25,000 nucleotides of DNA from Symbiodinium natans (taxonomy: Eukaryota; Sar; Dinophyceae; Suessiales; Symbiodiniaceae), in NCBI GenBank assembly GCA_905221605.1, contig CAJNDS010000067.1, positions 130,001-155,000 of the forward strand, read 5' to 3'. Shown here in pieces: positions 15,362-21,566 of the stretch (within the stretch, counting starts at the first letter, position 1; every line of letters begins with the position of its first letter). The position numbers and the translations under genes were made by a program. The notes beneath the pieces were generated by a model, which was not told the origin of the DNA, ran no database searches, and was given only the letters and a program-made list of their open reading frames with translations.

Positions 15362-15590
15362 GGCTTAGGCTTTAGGGCTTAGGGCTTGGGGTTTGGGGTT
15401 TGGGGTTTAATTCGGGTTTACAGAAAGAGAAACTGCCTTAATACAAATAGATCTTGTAGTTGTTGATTTTGTTTACGTACGTATGCATACACGCACACAC
15501 AGTCACATACTATATCTTCTAGCATACCCAAGAATTCAATTAGGCTTAGGGATACTTTCTTTTTTGGCGTGTCGATCGGTTACGCAATAG
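15362..15590. other. TTTAGGG-like tract and AT-rich island
   Basis: GCTTAGGG and TTTGGGG units to about 15415, then AT-rich DNA with TACGTACGTATGCATAC and CACACACA stretches. No gene seen. Confidence 0.5.
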
Positions 15591-15770
15591 GCATTGATTC
15601 GGGCTTTCCGCGCCAGTCTGCTCAGCTTCATTGTCAGCCTTATTTCTCGCCGCGGGCTCGGTGGGTTTGCGACGTCTTCGGGCCCCATGTTGCTGCTAGC
15701 TCTTTGGCTCTGTTTTGGGGTTCAGGGTTTAGGGTTTACGGTTCTCACCCTAAACCCTAAGCCCTTCTAA
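15591..15770 (+). CDS. 59-codon open island, two competing frames
   Basis: One frame reads SLLSFIVSLISRRGLGGF and a hydrophobic MLLLALWLCFG segment before passing into telomere-like units and stopping at 15768. A second (15569-15760) reads SIGYAIGIDSGFPRQ and FGPHVAASSLALFW. Both are non-repeat over about 130 bp. The first resembles membrane segments. Neither is recognised. Confidence 0.25.
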   Translation, partial: ALIRAFRASLLSFIVSLISRRGLGGFATSSGPMLLLALWLCFGVQGLGFTVLTLNPKPF

Positions 15771-15771
15771 A

Positions 15772-15921
15772 ATGACCTGCCCCCGCCAAGAGTGGTACTG
15801 GTTGCGGGCTTACCAAGTTTCGCCCCTGCCTTTAGAACAGTCTCTCCATCTTTCCCCTACATTTTCGGATTTAGGCTTTAGGGATAGGGAATATAGTAGG
15901 GGGTACTATATTCCCTGTTAG
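15772..15921 (+). CDS. 49-codon ATG frame, unknown
   Basis: ATG at 15772 to TAG at 15919-15921. The first 30 residues (TCPRQEWYWLRAYQVSPLPL) lie in non-repeat DNA; the last ones come from the hairpin of the next element, whose insertion would have replaced the original end. Not recognised. Confidence 0.27.
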   Translation: MTCPRQEWYWLRAYQVSPLPLEQSLHLSPTFSDLGFRDREYSRGYYIPC

Positions 15922-15943
15922 TATAAGGGGGAACATCCCAAGG
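15886..15943. mobile_element. Inverted-repeat element, family A copy 2 (one-ended)
   Basis: AGGGAATATAGTA and TACTATATTCCCT form a perfect 13-bp stem around a GGGGG loop. The right end GGGGGAACATCCCAAGG is identical to the right end of copy 1. No matching left terminal repeat is present, so it is truncated or rearranged. Confidence 0.6.
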
Positions 15944-15974
15944 TGTGGAGCGTTGCGCTACAGCGCACCCTTCT

Positions 15975-16085
15975 GTAGGGTTTAGGGTTTAGGGTCTGAC
16001 AGGTCTGGCCGCACTTGAACCCCAAACCCCAAGCCCAAAAAACCCTAATCCCTAAGCCCTGAATCCAGTCGGTTCAACCCTGGGT
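15975..16085. repeat. Short TTTAGGG then decayed CCCCAAA tract
   Basis: Three TTTAGGG units, a 25-bp gap, then CCCCAAACCCCAAGCCC-type units. Confidence 0.85.
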
Positions 16086-16089
16086 TCAC

Positions 16090-16167
16090 ATGCCGGTTGT
16101 TGTCAGAGAAAGCTTCAAGCCCGGTGGGCTGCGCAAGGGGGTTGAGTTTGGAGGTGTTTGGCCTTAG
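16090..16167 (+). CDS. Short ATG frame, basic, unknown
   Basis: Twenty-five codons (MPVVVRESFKPGGLRKGVEF), ATG to TAG at 16165-16167, running to the edge of a TTTAGGG-like tract. Protein-like but short. Confidence 0.2.
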   Translation: MPVVVRESFKPGGLRKGVEFGGVWP

Positions 16168-16245
16168 GGGCTTTGCGGTGGAATAGGGTTTAGGATTTTG
16201 GTTTTGGGGTTACCTCGGGTTTAGGGTTTGGGGTTTAGGACTTAG
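16168..16245 (+). repeat. Decayed TTTAGGG-like tract
   Basis: TTTAGGG, TTTTGGTT and TTTGGGG units. Confidence 0.8.
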
Positions 16246-16443
16246 GACAACCGATACAATAACCTCTTGACGGGGTTTCTTGGCCAGCAATGTTGGCTTT
16301 GGCCACCGGCCGGCAAAATTCAGCGTGCTAGTTTTCAGGGCTTAGGGTTTAAGGATTCGGGGTTAAGATTCGGGGGTTTAGGGCTTTGTTTAGGGTTTAG
16401 GTATTCGGGTTTAGGGTTTCGGGTTTCGGGCCTCGGGGTTTAA
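16246..16443 (+). CDS. 65-codon frame crossing into telomere-like DNA
   Basis: The first 30 codons (DNRYNNLLTGFLGQQCWLW, then a PPAGK stretch) come from a non-repeat island. The rest is translated TTTAGGG-like DNA giving FGGLGLCLGFR-type sequence up to TAA at 16441. Only the island part could be an exon. Confidence 0.25.
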   Translation, partial: DNRYNNLLTGFLGQQCWLWPPAGKIQRASFQGLGFKDSGLRFGGLGLCLGFRYSGLGFRVSGLGV

Positions 16444-16457
16444 GGATTTGGGGTTAA

Positions 16458-16544
16458 GACCTAGCTGGTGTAGAGTGTCGTCTCCTCAAGGAGCATCCCC
16501 TACACTTCTCAGTGCCAAGCTACTTGTTGGTTTGTAGGGATTGA
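16458..16544 (+). CDS. 28-codon exon-like frame before hairpin element
   Basis: GVECRLLKEHPLHFSVPSYL lies between a TTTAGGG-like tract and the element at 16526, in which the frame stops. A donor-like TTG|GTTTGT occurs at the element's left edge (16530). Confidence 0.25.
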   Translation, partial: DLAGVECRLLKEHPLHFSVPSYLLVCRD

Positions 16545-16628
16545 GGGAATGAGGTATCTTATATAATTCCTTAAAGGGTATTTAGGGGGATATAGGGTAC
16601 CTCATTCCCTCATTCCCTACTCACCAGC
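16526..16628. mobile_element. Inverted-repeat element, family B copy 2
   Basis: Arms 16526-16563 and 16591-16628 pair over 38 bp with few mismatches: GTAGGGATTGAGGGAATGAG on the left, CTCATTCCCTCATTCCCTAC on the right. The right half (ATAGGGTACCTCATTCCC onward) is identical for about 25 bp to 24755-24780. Possible splice-like edges: GTTTGT at 16530 and CTCACCAGCAG ending at 16630. Confidence 0.75.
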
Positions 16629-16727
16629 AGTAAGTCTAAAACGCCTGTCCTCTATAACTTCTCGGTGGATCGATGTTCATGTTTCTTCATGAGAAGCCTT
16701 ACCCTTACCTGCTTTCCTTGCCCCTAA
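16626..16727 (+). CDS. 33-codon exon-like frame after family B element
   Basis: Open from the element's right edge to a TAA at the next CCCTAAA array (SKTPVLYNFSVDRCSCFFM). CACCAGCAG at the element boundary could serve as acceptor, in which case the element would be an intron. Unknown product. Confidence 0.25.
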   Translation, partial: SSKSKTPVLYNFSVDRCSCFFMRSLTLTCFPCP

Positions 16728-16816
16728 ACCCTAAACCCTAAACCCTAAACCCTAAAACCTAAACCCCAAACCCCAAACCCTAAACCCTAAACCCTAAACC
16801 CTAAACCCTAAACCCT
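16720..16816 (-). repeat. Telomere-like array, CCCTAAA x about 13
   Basis: Clean heptamers with two CCCCAAA units. Confidence 0.95.
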
Positions 16817-16841
16817 TCCAGGCATTATCTCCCATTTGCAG

Positions 16842-16892
16842 GACGGGGATGTGGCGTTGCAGCGCCAAGATTGGGTGGCCCCGAAGCCGTAA
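16842..16892 (+). CDS. Candidate terminal exon after good acceptor
   Basis: ATTATCTCCCATTTGCAG ends at 16841. The following 16 codons, DGDVALQRQDWVAPKP, end at TAA 16890-16892, with G or C at nearly every third position. The preceding CCCTAAA array would be part of the intron. Short, but signal and composition agree. Product unknown. Confidence 0.35.
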   Translation, partial: DGDVALQRQDWVAPKP

Positions 16893-16903
16893 AAGGTTCT
16901 GAT

Positions 16904-16996
16904 GTATGGGCCCTTAAATTGTGTAGGGTATAAACGGGTATATAAGGGGCCCGCCTTTTTGAGGGCCCATACGAAGGGACCATGTAGCTACCCTAA
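16904..16996. mobile_element. Inverted-repeat element, family D copy 1
   Basis: GTATGGGCCCTTAAA (16904) pairs with TTTTTGAGGGCCCATAC (to 16972). The centre has TAGGGTATA...GGTATATAAGG. The right flank AGGGACCATGTAGCTACCCT resembles, inverted, the left flank of the copy at 21211. Confidence 0.65.
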
Positions 16997-17039
16997 GATG
17001 AGTTCTTGGGCTTACTGCACCGCACCTCTTCGCGGTTTT

Positions 17040-17095
17040 ATGGGGTTTGGTTTAGGGTTCAGGCTTAGTGTTTTGGGGTTTTGGGTTTGGGGCTG
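17040..17095 (+). repeat. Variant G-rich telomere-like tract
   Basis: TTTAGGG, TTTTGGGG and TTTGGGG units. Confidence 0.85.
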
Positions 17096-17173
17096 AAGGC
17101 TCAGAGTTTACGGCAAAGCCGCGCGAAACTTACAGAGTTCCGGGAGGTGGTTGAAGCTCGGCTGAGGGGATAA
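17096..17173 (+). CDS. 25-codon helical exon-like frame with stop
   Basis: KAQSLRQSRAKLTEFREVVE followed by ARLRG and TAA at 17171-17173. The heptad-friendly, charged composition looks like the end of an alpha-helical protein. It lies between two G-rich tracts; no splice site was identified. Confidence 0.33.
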   Translation, partial: KAQSLRQSRAKLTEFREVVEARLRG

Positions 17174-17184
17174 ATAGTTGAAGG

Positions 17185-17277
17185 GTTTAGGGTTTAGGCT
17201 TAGGGTTTGTGGTTTCAGGGTTGGGTGTTCAAGCCCTAAACCCTTATAAACCCTAAACCCTAAACCCTACACCCTGA
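17185..17277. repeat. TTTAGGG then CCCTAAA tracts back to back
   Basis: Decayed TTTAGGG units to about 17233 directly abut CCCTAAA units: a head-to-head inversion point without an island. Confidence 0.88.
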
Positions 17278-17409
17278 TGTTTCGGGACGGATGCCGTGCT
17301 TGAAGATCGGAGCAAACATGCAGAGTTTGCTGGTTCGGGCTCGGTGTGCCTAAGCTCAACCGCCAAACTGACCTCACGTAGTTCTCCACCGCTCAGCCCT
17401 AAAACCTAA
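17278..17409 (+). CDS. 43-codon exon-like frame, unknown
   Basis: Open over the whole non-repeat island to TAA at 17407-17409. The hydrophilic sequence (TDAVLEDRSKHAEFAGSGSV, then a Ser/Thr-rich stretch) has no repeat character. One of the better exon-like islands; no splice signal or start seen. Confidence 0.33.
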   Translation, partial: CFGTDAVLEDRSKHAEFAGSGSVCLSSTAKLTSRSSPPLSPKT

Positions 17410-17513
17410 CCCCTGCGACCCGAAACCCTATAATCCTCCACAATCCTATGATTTTCCTAGACTTGGGTTCTACACCCCCGACCCCCCACCCTTAAACCTA
17501 CACCTGAACCTAA
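17410..17513 (-). repeat. Decayed CCCTAAA-like tract
   Basis: ACCCCTGCGACCCGAAACCC-type units and CCTAAACCTACACC. Confidence 0.7.
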
Positions 17514-17596
17514 GTAGGCCCTTTGTTCCCTTGTTTATGGTTGAGGCTCCCTTACAAGCCCCTTTAAACCAAAACAGGGATAACTCTTGGGTCACC
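17514..17596. mobile_element. Element family C copy 2
   Basis: Aligns with 2193-2291: GTAGGCCCTTTGTTCCCTT, AAGCCCCTTTAAACC and the right end GGGTCACC, followed at once by CCCTAAACCC as in copy 1. Confidence 0.6.
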
Positions 17597-17634
17597 CTAA
17601 ACCCTAAACCCTAAACCCTAAACCCTAAACCCGA
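17595..17634 (-). repeat. Telomere-like array, CCCTAAA x 5
   Basis: Clean heptamers contiguous with the family C right end. Confidence 0.93.
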
Positions 17635-17688
17635 CACCCCGATTATTGGTTACTTTTGGGTCTAGTTAAACCTTCACGCAATGAAATC

Positions 17689-17703
17689 TCCCCCCCCCCC
17701 CAG
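17689..17703 (+). promoter_or_regulatory. Poly-C tract ending in AG: possible 3' splice site
   Basis: CTC followed by about 12 C and AG, directly before the protein-like frame at 17704. A pure C run can act as a polypyrimidine tract. Confidence 0.35.
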
Positions 17704-17799
17704 AAGACAAGAAACCCGGAAAACGTGAACCAGGAGGGCATCTACAAGCTCGGAGACGTAATCGGGAGGCTTGGGCCCCAGCCCAAAAGCAACCAATAA
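17704..17799 (+). CDS. Candidate terminal exon, unknown product
   Basis: Immediately after the C-run AG, 31 codons run to TAA at 17797-17799. The sequence, PENVNQEGIYKLGDVIGRLG in its middle, is clearly protein-like. Third positions favour G or C (AAC GTG AAC CAG GAG GGC ATC TAC). The piece could end earlier at GAC|GTAATC (17757). A second frame is also open but less convincing. Family not recognised; among the best exon candidates. Confidence 0.4.
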   Translation, partial: KTRNPENVNQEGIYKLGDVIGRLGPQPKSNQ

Positions 17800-17802
17800 G
17801 AA

Positions 17803-18050
17803 GGGTTTAGGGTTTAGGGTGTAGGATTTAGAGTTTAGGGTTTCGAGTTTGGGGTTTAGGGTGACCCGACTCAAATTCGGAGGATCGAGGGCATCGAGGG
17901 TTGAGGGTCTAGGGTTTGGGGTTTAGGGCACAGGGTTTGGGGTTTGGGGTTTAGGGCACAGGGTTTGGGGTTTAGGGTTTAGGGCACAGGGTTTGGAGTT
18001 TAGGGTTTGGGGTTTGGGGTTTGGGGTGGGGTGTTGGGGTTGGGGTTTTT
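17803..18050 (+). repeat. TTTAGGG-like tract with TTTAGGGCACAGGG higher-order units
   Basis: After clean units, the composite GGTTTGGGGTTTAGGGCACA recurs three times between 17920 and 17995. 17875-17910 is a short gap. Confidence 0.88.
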
Positions 18051-18097
18051 AGGCGCGGCAGGTGGCGCAATCAGCGTACGCCCCTGAATGAAGCTAG

Positions 18098-18235
18098 ACG
18101 CCCCTAACCTTCAGGGGAAAGCAACGGTCCCATGAACCACACAGAAGGCAGAAAGTAACAAAGGCCAAAGCAGACTTGGTTGCCATTTGGGATATCTATT
18201 ATTTCCTTTTCCGTGTCGATTTCCCTAAACCCTAA
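18098..18235 (+). CDS. 45-codon exon-like frame with hydrophobic end
   Basis: Open after a TAG at 18095-18097, across AACCTTCAG (possible acceptor, AG at 18113-18114), through VTKAKADLVAIWDIYYFLFR to a TAA inside the next CCCTAAA array. The basic-then-aromatic composition is protein-like. A competing ATG frame (MKLDAPNLQGKATVP) overlaps the start. Confidence 0.33.
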   Translation, partial: TPLTFRGKQRSHEPHRRQKVTKAKADLVAIWDIYYFLFRVDFPKP

Positions 18236-18270
18236 AACCTAAACCCTAAACCCTAAACCCTAAGCCTAAG
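18222..18270 (-). repeat. Telomere-like array, CCCTAAA x 6
   Basis: Heptamers with CCCTAAAA and CCTAAG variants. Confidence 0.92.
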
Positions 18271-18503
18271 CCCTTATCTCATTTGTTCAAAGGGCCTAAA
18301 AGCCAGAACCGCTGGAGCCCAATTATCAACTTGGCCTGCCCACCGTTGAGGTTTGGAGCTTTGCGGTTTAGGGTTTAGGGTTTAGGGCTCGTGAGTAACT
18401 TGTATCATTGAGCCCCATAGGAGTTGCGAAAGGGCACCAGGCACCCCAAAGCAACTTCGATTTTGGGATTCGAGGCTAAGATTCAGGACTTGGGGTGGGG
18501 GGT
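18271..18503. other. Island, acceptor-like site, short TTTAGGG run
   Basis: CCCTTATCTCATTTGTTCAAAG (18271-18292) resembles a 3' splice site. The following bases are open in two frames (GLKARTAGAQLSTWPAHR then TGA; or KSQNRWSPIINLACPPL). TTTAGGG units lie at 18366-18387. Nothing recognised. Confidence 0.35.
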
Positions 18504-18595
18504 GGGGATGTTCTCCCATACTAACAGTCCTTAATCGGGATTCTACTAGTCGCAGGCACCATAATTCTGTGAGTAGAAGGCAGAACATCCCAAGG
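18504..18595. mobile_element. Inverted-repeat element, family A copy 3
   Basis: The left end GGGGATGTTCTCCC and right end GGCAGAACATCCCAAGG are inverted. The internal CAGTCCTTAATCGGGATTCTA matches copy 1 except for one base. About 92 bp, non-coding. Confidence 0.72.
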
Positions 18596-18620
18596 TGCGG
18601 GGGTTTTAGGTCTAGCGTGG

Positions 18621-18786
18621 CCCTAAACCCTAAACCCTAAACCCTAAACCCTAAACCCTAAACCCTAAACCCTAAACCCTAAACCCTAAACCCTAAACCC
18701 TAAACCCTAAGCCCTAAGCCCTAAGCCCTAAGCCCTATAGCCCTAAGCCCTAAACCCTAAACCCTAAACCCTAAACCCTAAACCCT
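18621..18786 (-). repeat. CCCTAAA array with (CCCTAAG) block
   Basis: About 90 bp of perfect CCCTAAA, then CCCTAAG units with one CCCTATAG, then CCCTAAA again. Confidence 0.96.
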
Positions 18787-18789
18787 GCC

Positions 18790-18888
18790 CGGGGGCCCAA
18801 CCCTATGAGGCCTCCGCGCGATCCTTTCAGCGAGGACACCCCGCCGGCCCTTCTCTGGGCCGTGGGGCACCTAAGAGTTCAGAGTTTG
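18790..18888 (+). CDS. Exon-like island, GC-rich third positions
   Basis: The whole island between a C-array and a G-array is open (NPMRPPRDPFSEDTPPALLW, then AVGHLR). Third codon positions are G or C in roughly four of five codons. The other forward frames are less protein-like. No start, stop or clear splice site inside. Confidence 0.33.
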
Positions 18889-18893
18889 TGGGG

Positions 18894-18972
18894 TTTAGGG
18901 TTTAGGGTTTAGGGTTTTTTAGGGTTTAGGGTTTAGGGTTTGGGGTTCCCTAAACCCTTATAAACCCTCAAG
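18894..18972. repeat. TTTAGGG array meeting short CCCTAAA tract
   Basis: Six TTTAGGG units with one TTTTTT slip, then CCCTAAACCCTTATAAACCC: another inversion point. Confidence 0.92.
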
Positions 18973-19381
18973 GGTATGAGCGCAGCCATGTTGCCGACGA
19001 CCTCTTTGCCGTTGGCCGTGCTTGGCTCCGGCGAGCCCTCGACGGCTCACTGTCATCAGAATTGTCTGCTGAGACAGAGATCATCGTCAACTTCAGGAAC
19101 AGCTTGAACAACCCCGCGGGGTATTGCAGTGTCCTGGACCAGCAGAAGCCGACGCACACATCCTGGCCGCACTGGCCACGCCTGGACAGCGCTGGACAAG
19201 TGCGAAATCTCGCCGCTCTCAAGGCAGCTTGGCCAAAGTTGATTCTGAAGTTGCGTTCTTGTGGCTGAAACAAGAAAACTATACAGGAGCGGGCGCTTCA
19301 AAGCGATCCATCATACGGCTGAAAGCGGTTCCGGCGGCGCAATCGTACTGGCGCGAAAAGCACCTCCCCCACCCCCCCTAG
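18954..19381 (+). CDS. Largest non-repeat open island, two overlapping forward frames
   Basis: One frame is open 18954-19268 (104 codons; ADDLFAVGRAWLRRALDGSL early, then TEIIVNFRNSLNN). A second is open 19073-19381 (102 codons; ADAHILAALATPGQRW, later AFLWLKQENYTG). The first looks better in its front half, the second in its back half, as a frameshift or small intron near 19110-19140 would produce (GGTATTGCAG lies at 19119-19128). Two minus-strand frames of 81 and 101 codons also exist, because the DNA is GC-rich and stop-poor. No family recognised. Confidence 0.35.
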
Positions 19382-19506
19382 GGAGTAGGGAGTAGTGGGG
19401 CGGATTGGGTTATATACCCCCTTGAACCCCACTCCCAAAAAAGAACCGCATAACTCATTGCGGCTTACGGCTTAGGGCTTATTAGAGTTTAGGATTTCGA
19501 GTTATC
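19382..19506. other. Island with weak hairpin and decayed TTTAGGG units
   Basis: GGAGTAGTGGGG and CCCCACTCCC can pair around a TATATA-containing loop (19392-19437). GCTTAGGG units follow. Confidence 0.4.
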
Positions 19507-19665
19507 ATGGAACTAAGCACCCCAAACCCTAACTACAGTGATGATAATACTCTCCCCACCTGGCCTAAACCCGAAGCCCTAAACCCGAAGCCCTCAACGC
19601 TGATGGGGCGGGGCGTTTGGGGGTTGAGCGGCTCAGGTTTTAGGATCTCGGGTTGCGGGGTTTAG
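19507..19665 (+). CDS. 52-codon ATG frame over telomere-like DNA
   Basis: MELSTPNPNYSDDNTLPTWP is partly non-repeat. The remainder translates CCCGAAG and TTTAGGG-like units. Probably fortuitous. Confidence 0.15.
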   Translation: MELSTPNPNYSDDNTLPTWPKPEALNPKPSTLMGRGVWGLSGSGFRISGCGV

Positions 19666-19765
19666 GGTTTCGGGTTAGGGTTTATTTAGGGTTTGGGTTT
19701 AGGGCCCGGGGTTTAGGGTTTAGGGTTTTGGGTTTAGGGTTTAGGGTTTAGGGTTTGGGTGGTAG
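19640..19765 (+). repeat. TTTAGGG-like tract
   Basis: TTTAGGG, TTTCGGG and TTTTGGG units. Confidence 0.92.
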
Positions 19766-19849
19766 GGCTCGGGGGTTAGGCTTATTTACGGGTTTGGATA
19801 AGGGCTTGGCGCTTTTTGGTTGCGGATTTGGGGCGCTGCCTTCAGCTCT

Positions 19850-20089
19850 ATGACACCTTACCCCCCCCCCCCCCCCCCCCGAACCCAGAAGCTCTTCGTT
19901 GAATGGGTACAATCCCTGGGTTTTGGAGTCTATACTTTGACACTGTTTTTGGTTCTGGGTTCCTATGATAGCTACTTATACCTCAAAAATATATACTTTA
20001 ATTCCAGGGTCTACTCCAAAGCAGGGATCCCTGAGGCAGATATCTGGCACGATGGGTTGAGGGTTTGGGGCACTAATCCGAAACCCTAA
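19850..20089 (+). CDS. 79-codon ATG frame through poly-C and hairpin element
   Basis: ATG precedes a 20-nt C run (Pro stretch) ending GAACCCAG. It continues LFVEWVQSLGFGVYTLTLFL through the inverted repeat at 19912-20030 and ends in telomere-like units. The hydrophobic stretch may mimic a membrane segment, but most of it lies in the inverted-repeat element, so I doubt it is a gene. The CCCAG could be a splice acceptor. Confidence 0.2.
   Translation: MTPYPPPPPPRTQKLFVEWVQSLGFGVYTLTLFLVLGSYDSYLYLKNIYFNSRVYSKAGIPEADIWHDGLRVWGTNPKP
19861..19880 (+). repeat. Poly-C tract
   Basis: About 20 C residues, followed by GAACCCAG. Confidence 0.92.
19912..20030. mobile_element. Inverted-repeat element, single copy
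   Basis: ATCCCTGGGTTTTGGAGT at the left pairs with ACTCCAAAGCAGGGAT at the right (about 20009-20028). The loop of about 75 bp is AT-rich. No relative was found in the window. Confidence 0.55.
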
Positions 20090-20516
20090 ACCCCTGAAGC
20101 ACAAGGAGCCTCCGCAGCCTAAACCCCCCAAGCCCCCCGACTCCTGGACCCTAAGCCCCCGGTTTAGGATTTAGGGTTTGAGGGTTTAGGGTTTAAACTC
20201 CCAACCCAAATGAAACCCTCACCCCTAAATCCCGAAACCCTAAAGCCGTAATCCCAAAACCACCCCGTCAACCCTAAGACCCTGAACCCCACAACCCACG
20301 AACCCTTGCGTTTGCTCAAATTCAATAGTCCTTATTACAGGACCACCCCTCCCCTAAAAAAACAAAGAAACACCTCAACGCTACAAACCCCGATAAGCTG
20401 AGTCATAACCCCTATAAAGCCCTAAAGAGGTACCCTAGAACCCTGCGTACAAAACCCTACAAAGCCCTAAAACCCGATCAACCCAGTAAAACACCCTAAG
20501 CCCTGAACCCCACACC
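20080..20516 (-). repeat. Decayed CCCTAAA-like tract with short TTTAGGG insert
   Basis: C-rich units with many substitutions. A TTTAGGG stretch lies at 20161-20193 and a mostly non-repeat gap at 20305-20400. No gene seen. Confidence 0.8.
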
Positions 20517-20690
20517 CCAAACCCTAAACCCCAAACTCCAAACCCTAAACCCCAAACCCCAAACCCCAAGCCCAAACCCTAAAAACCTTACCCTAAACCC
20601 TAAACCCCAAACCCTAAACCCCAAACCCTAAACCCTAAACCCAACCCCAAACTCCAAACCCTAAACCCTAAACCCTAAACCCTAAACCCT
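20517..20690 (-). repeat. CCCTAAA/CCCCAAA array
   Basis: Alternating CCCTAAA and CCCCAAA heptamers ending in five clean CCCTAAA. Confidence 0.94.
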
Positions 20691-20780
20691 GAGGTGGACA
20701 TCGGCCTCCTCTGCGCGGCCCTGTCGGTGATCCTGTGCATCGCTGCCTTTGCGGCCGGCACGCCGCAGGCATGCGGAGGT
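20691..20780 (+). CDS. Exon-like island encoding a membrane helix
   Basis: The 90-bp island between a C-array and a G-array reads EVDIGLLCAALSVILCIAAF followed by AAGTPQACGG, a textbook hydrophobic helix. G or C stands at almost every third position (ATC GGC CTC CTC TGC GCG GCC CTG). No other island shows the coding signature as clearly, though chance cannot be excluded at 30 codons. No start or splice site is resolved; CCGCAG at 20763-20768 is an internal AG. Family unknown. Confidence 0.42.
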
Positions 20781-21015
20781 TTAGGGTTCAGGGTTTAGGG
20801 TTTGAGGTGTCGGGTTTAGGGTTTGGGGTTTAGGGTTTAGCGTTTAGGGTTTAGGGTTTCGGGTTTAGGGTTTAGGCTTTTTGCGGGGGTTAGGTTCAGG
20901 GCTTGACGGTTTTGGGGGCTTAGGGCTAGGGTTTAGGGCTTAAGGCTGTTTGGGGTTTGGGGCATAAGGCTTTTGGGGTTAGGGTTTGGGGTCGAGGGGG
21001 GGCTTCGGGGTCTAA
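20781..21015 (+). repeat. TTTAGGG-like tract, decaying rightward
   Basis: TTTAGGG with TTTCGGG and TTTGGGG variants to 20880, then irregular G-rich units. Confidence 0.9.
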
Positions 21016-21210
21016 GGTCTGATTTAGCGTTCGGTGAGCTCTTGTGTAAACTTTGTGTGTCCTTTGCTTCCAGGGACCTCATATTTCCAGGGCTCATCTC
21101 TCATGGACCGTACCTAAGCTGTTTTATTTAGTAACACAATAACAATTGCAGCGTATGCATCCAGTTAAGACGAAACGTAACCTAGCAAAAGCAGCTTCTT
21201 GAAGTTTCTA
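21016..21210 (+). other. Island with strong acceptor and short frame
   Basis: TTTGTGTGTCCTTTGCTTCCAG ends at 21073, a strong 3' splice-like site. The next 13 codons (TSYFQGSSLMDRT) stop at TAA 21115-21117, and an alternative frame reads GPHISRAHLSWTVPK. The rest is AT-rich, no gene. Confidence 0.35.
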
Positions 21211-21319
21211 AGGTAGCTATATGGGCCCGTACCTCCTGAATTGGTTTTGAAGTATGGGCCTTTTGGCTTTATAGGGTATATAATAAGGGATATATAAGGC
21301 CAATTTTGAGGGTTCGTGG
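21211..21319. mobile_element. Inverted-repeat element, family D copy 2
   Basis: AGTATGGGCCTTTTGGCTTTATAGGGTATA... and TATATAAGGCCAATTTTGAGGG pair internally (TTGGCTTTATA with TATATAAGGCCAA). The order of motifs matches the copy at 16904, and AGGTAGCTATATGGGCCC at the left matches that copy's right flank inverted. Confidence 0.6.
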
Positions 21320-21483
21320 AAATAGACAGAAACTCGATAGTTCAGAGACGTGCGCTGCTTTTATCCTTATTAGTGATGGGAACCCCAAGAAGGGTGCCCC
21401 TGTTTTCGGAAACCCCCTATACAAAAGGGCCTTTCTTAAACCCTAAACCCTGCCATGGGAGCGAGCACATCACAGACGAAGCA

Positions 21484-21566
21484 TAGGGTTTAGGGTTTAG
21501 GTTTTAGGGTTTAGGTTTTAGGGTTTAGGGTTTAAGGTTTAGGGTTTAGGGTTTAGGGTTTAGGGT
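21484..21566 (+). repeat. Telomere-like array, TTTAGGG x about 12
   Basis: Heptamers with TTTTAGGG variants. Nothing recognisable at 21320-21483 except two CCCTAAA units near 21437. Confidence 0.93.

Noticed and set aside
18382-18588. Minus-strand 68-codon frame
   Set aside because: Most of it lies in the family A inverted-repeat element, and its composition is not protein-like.
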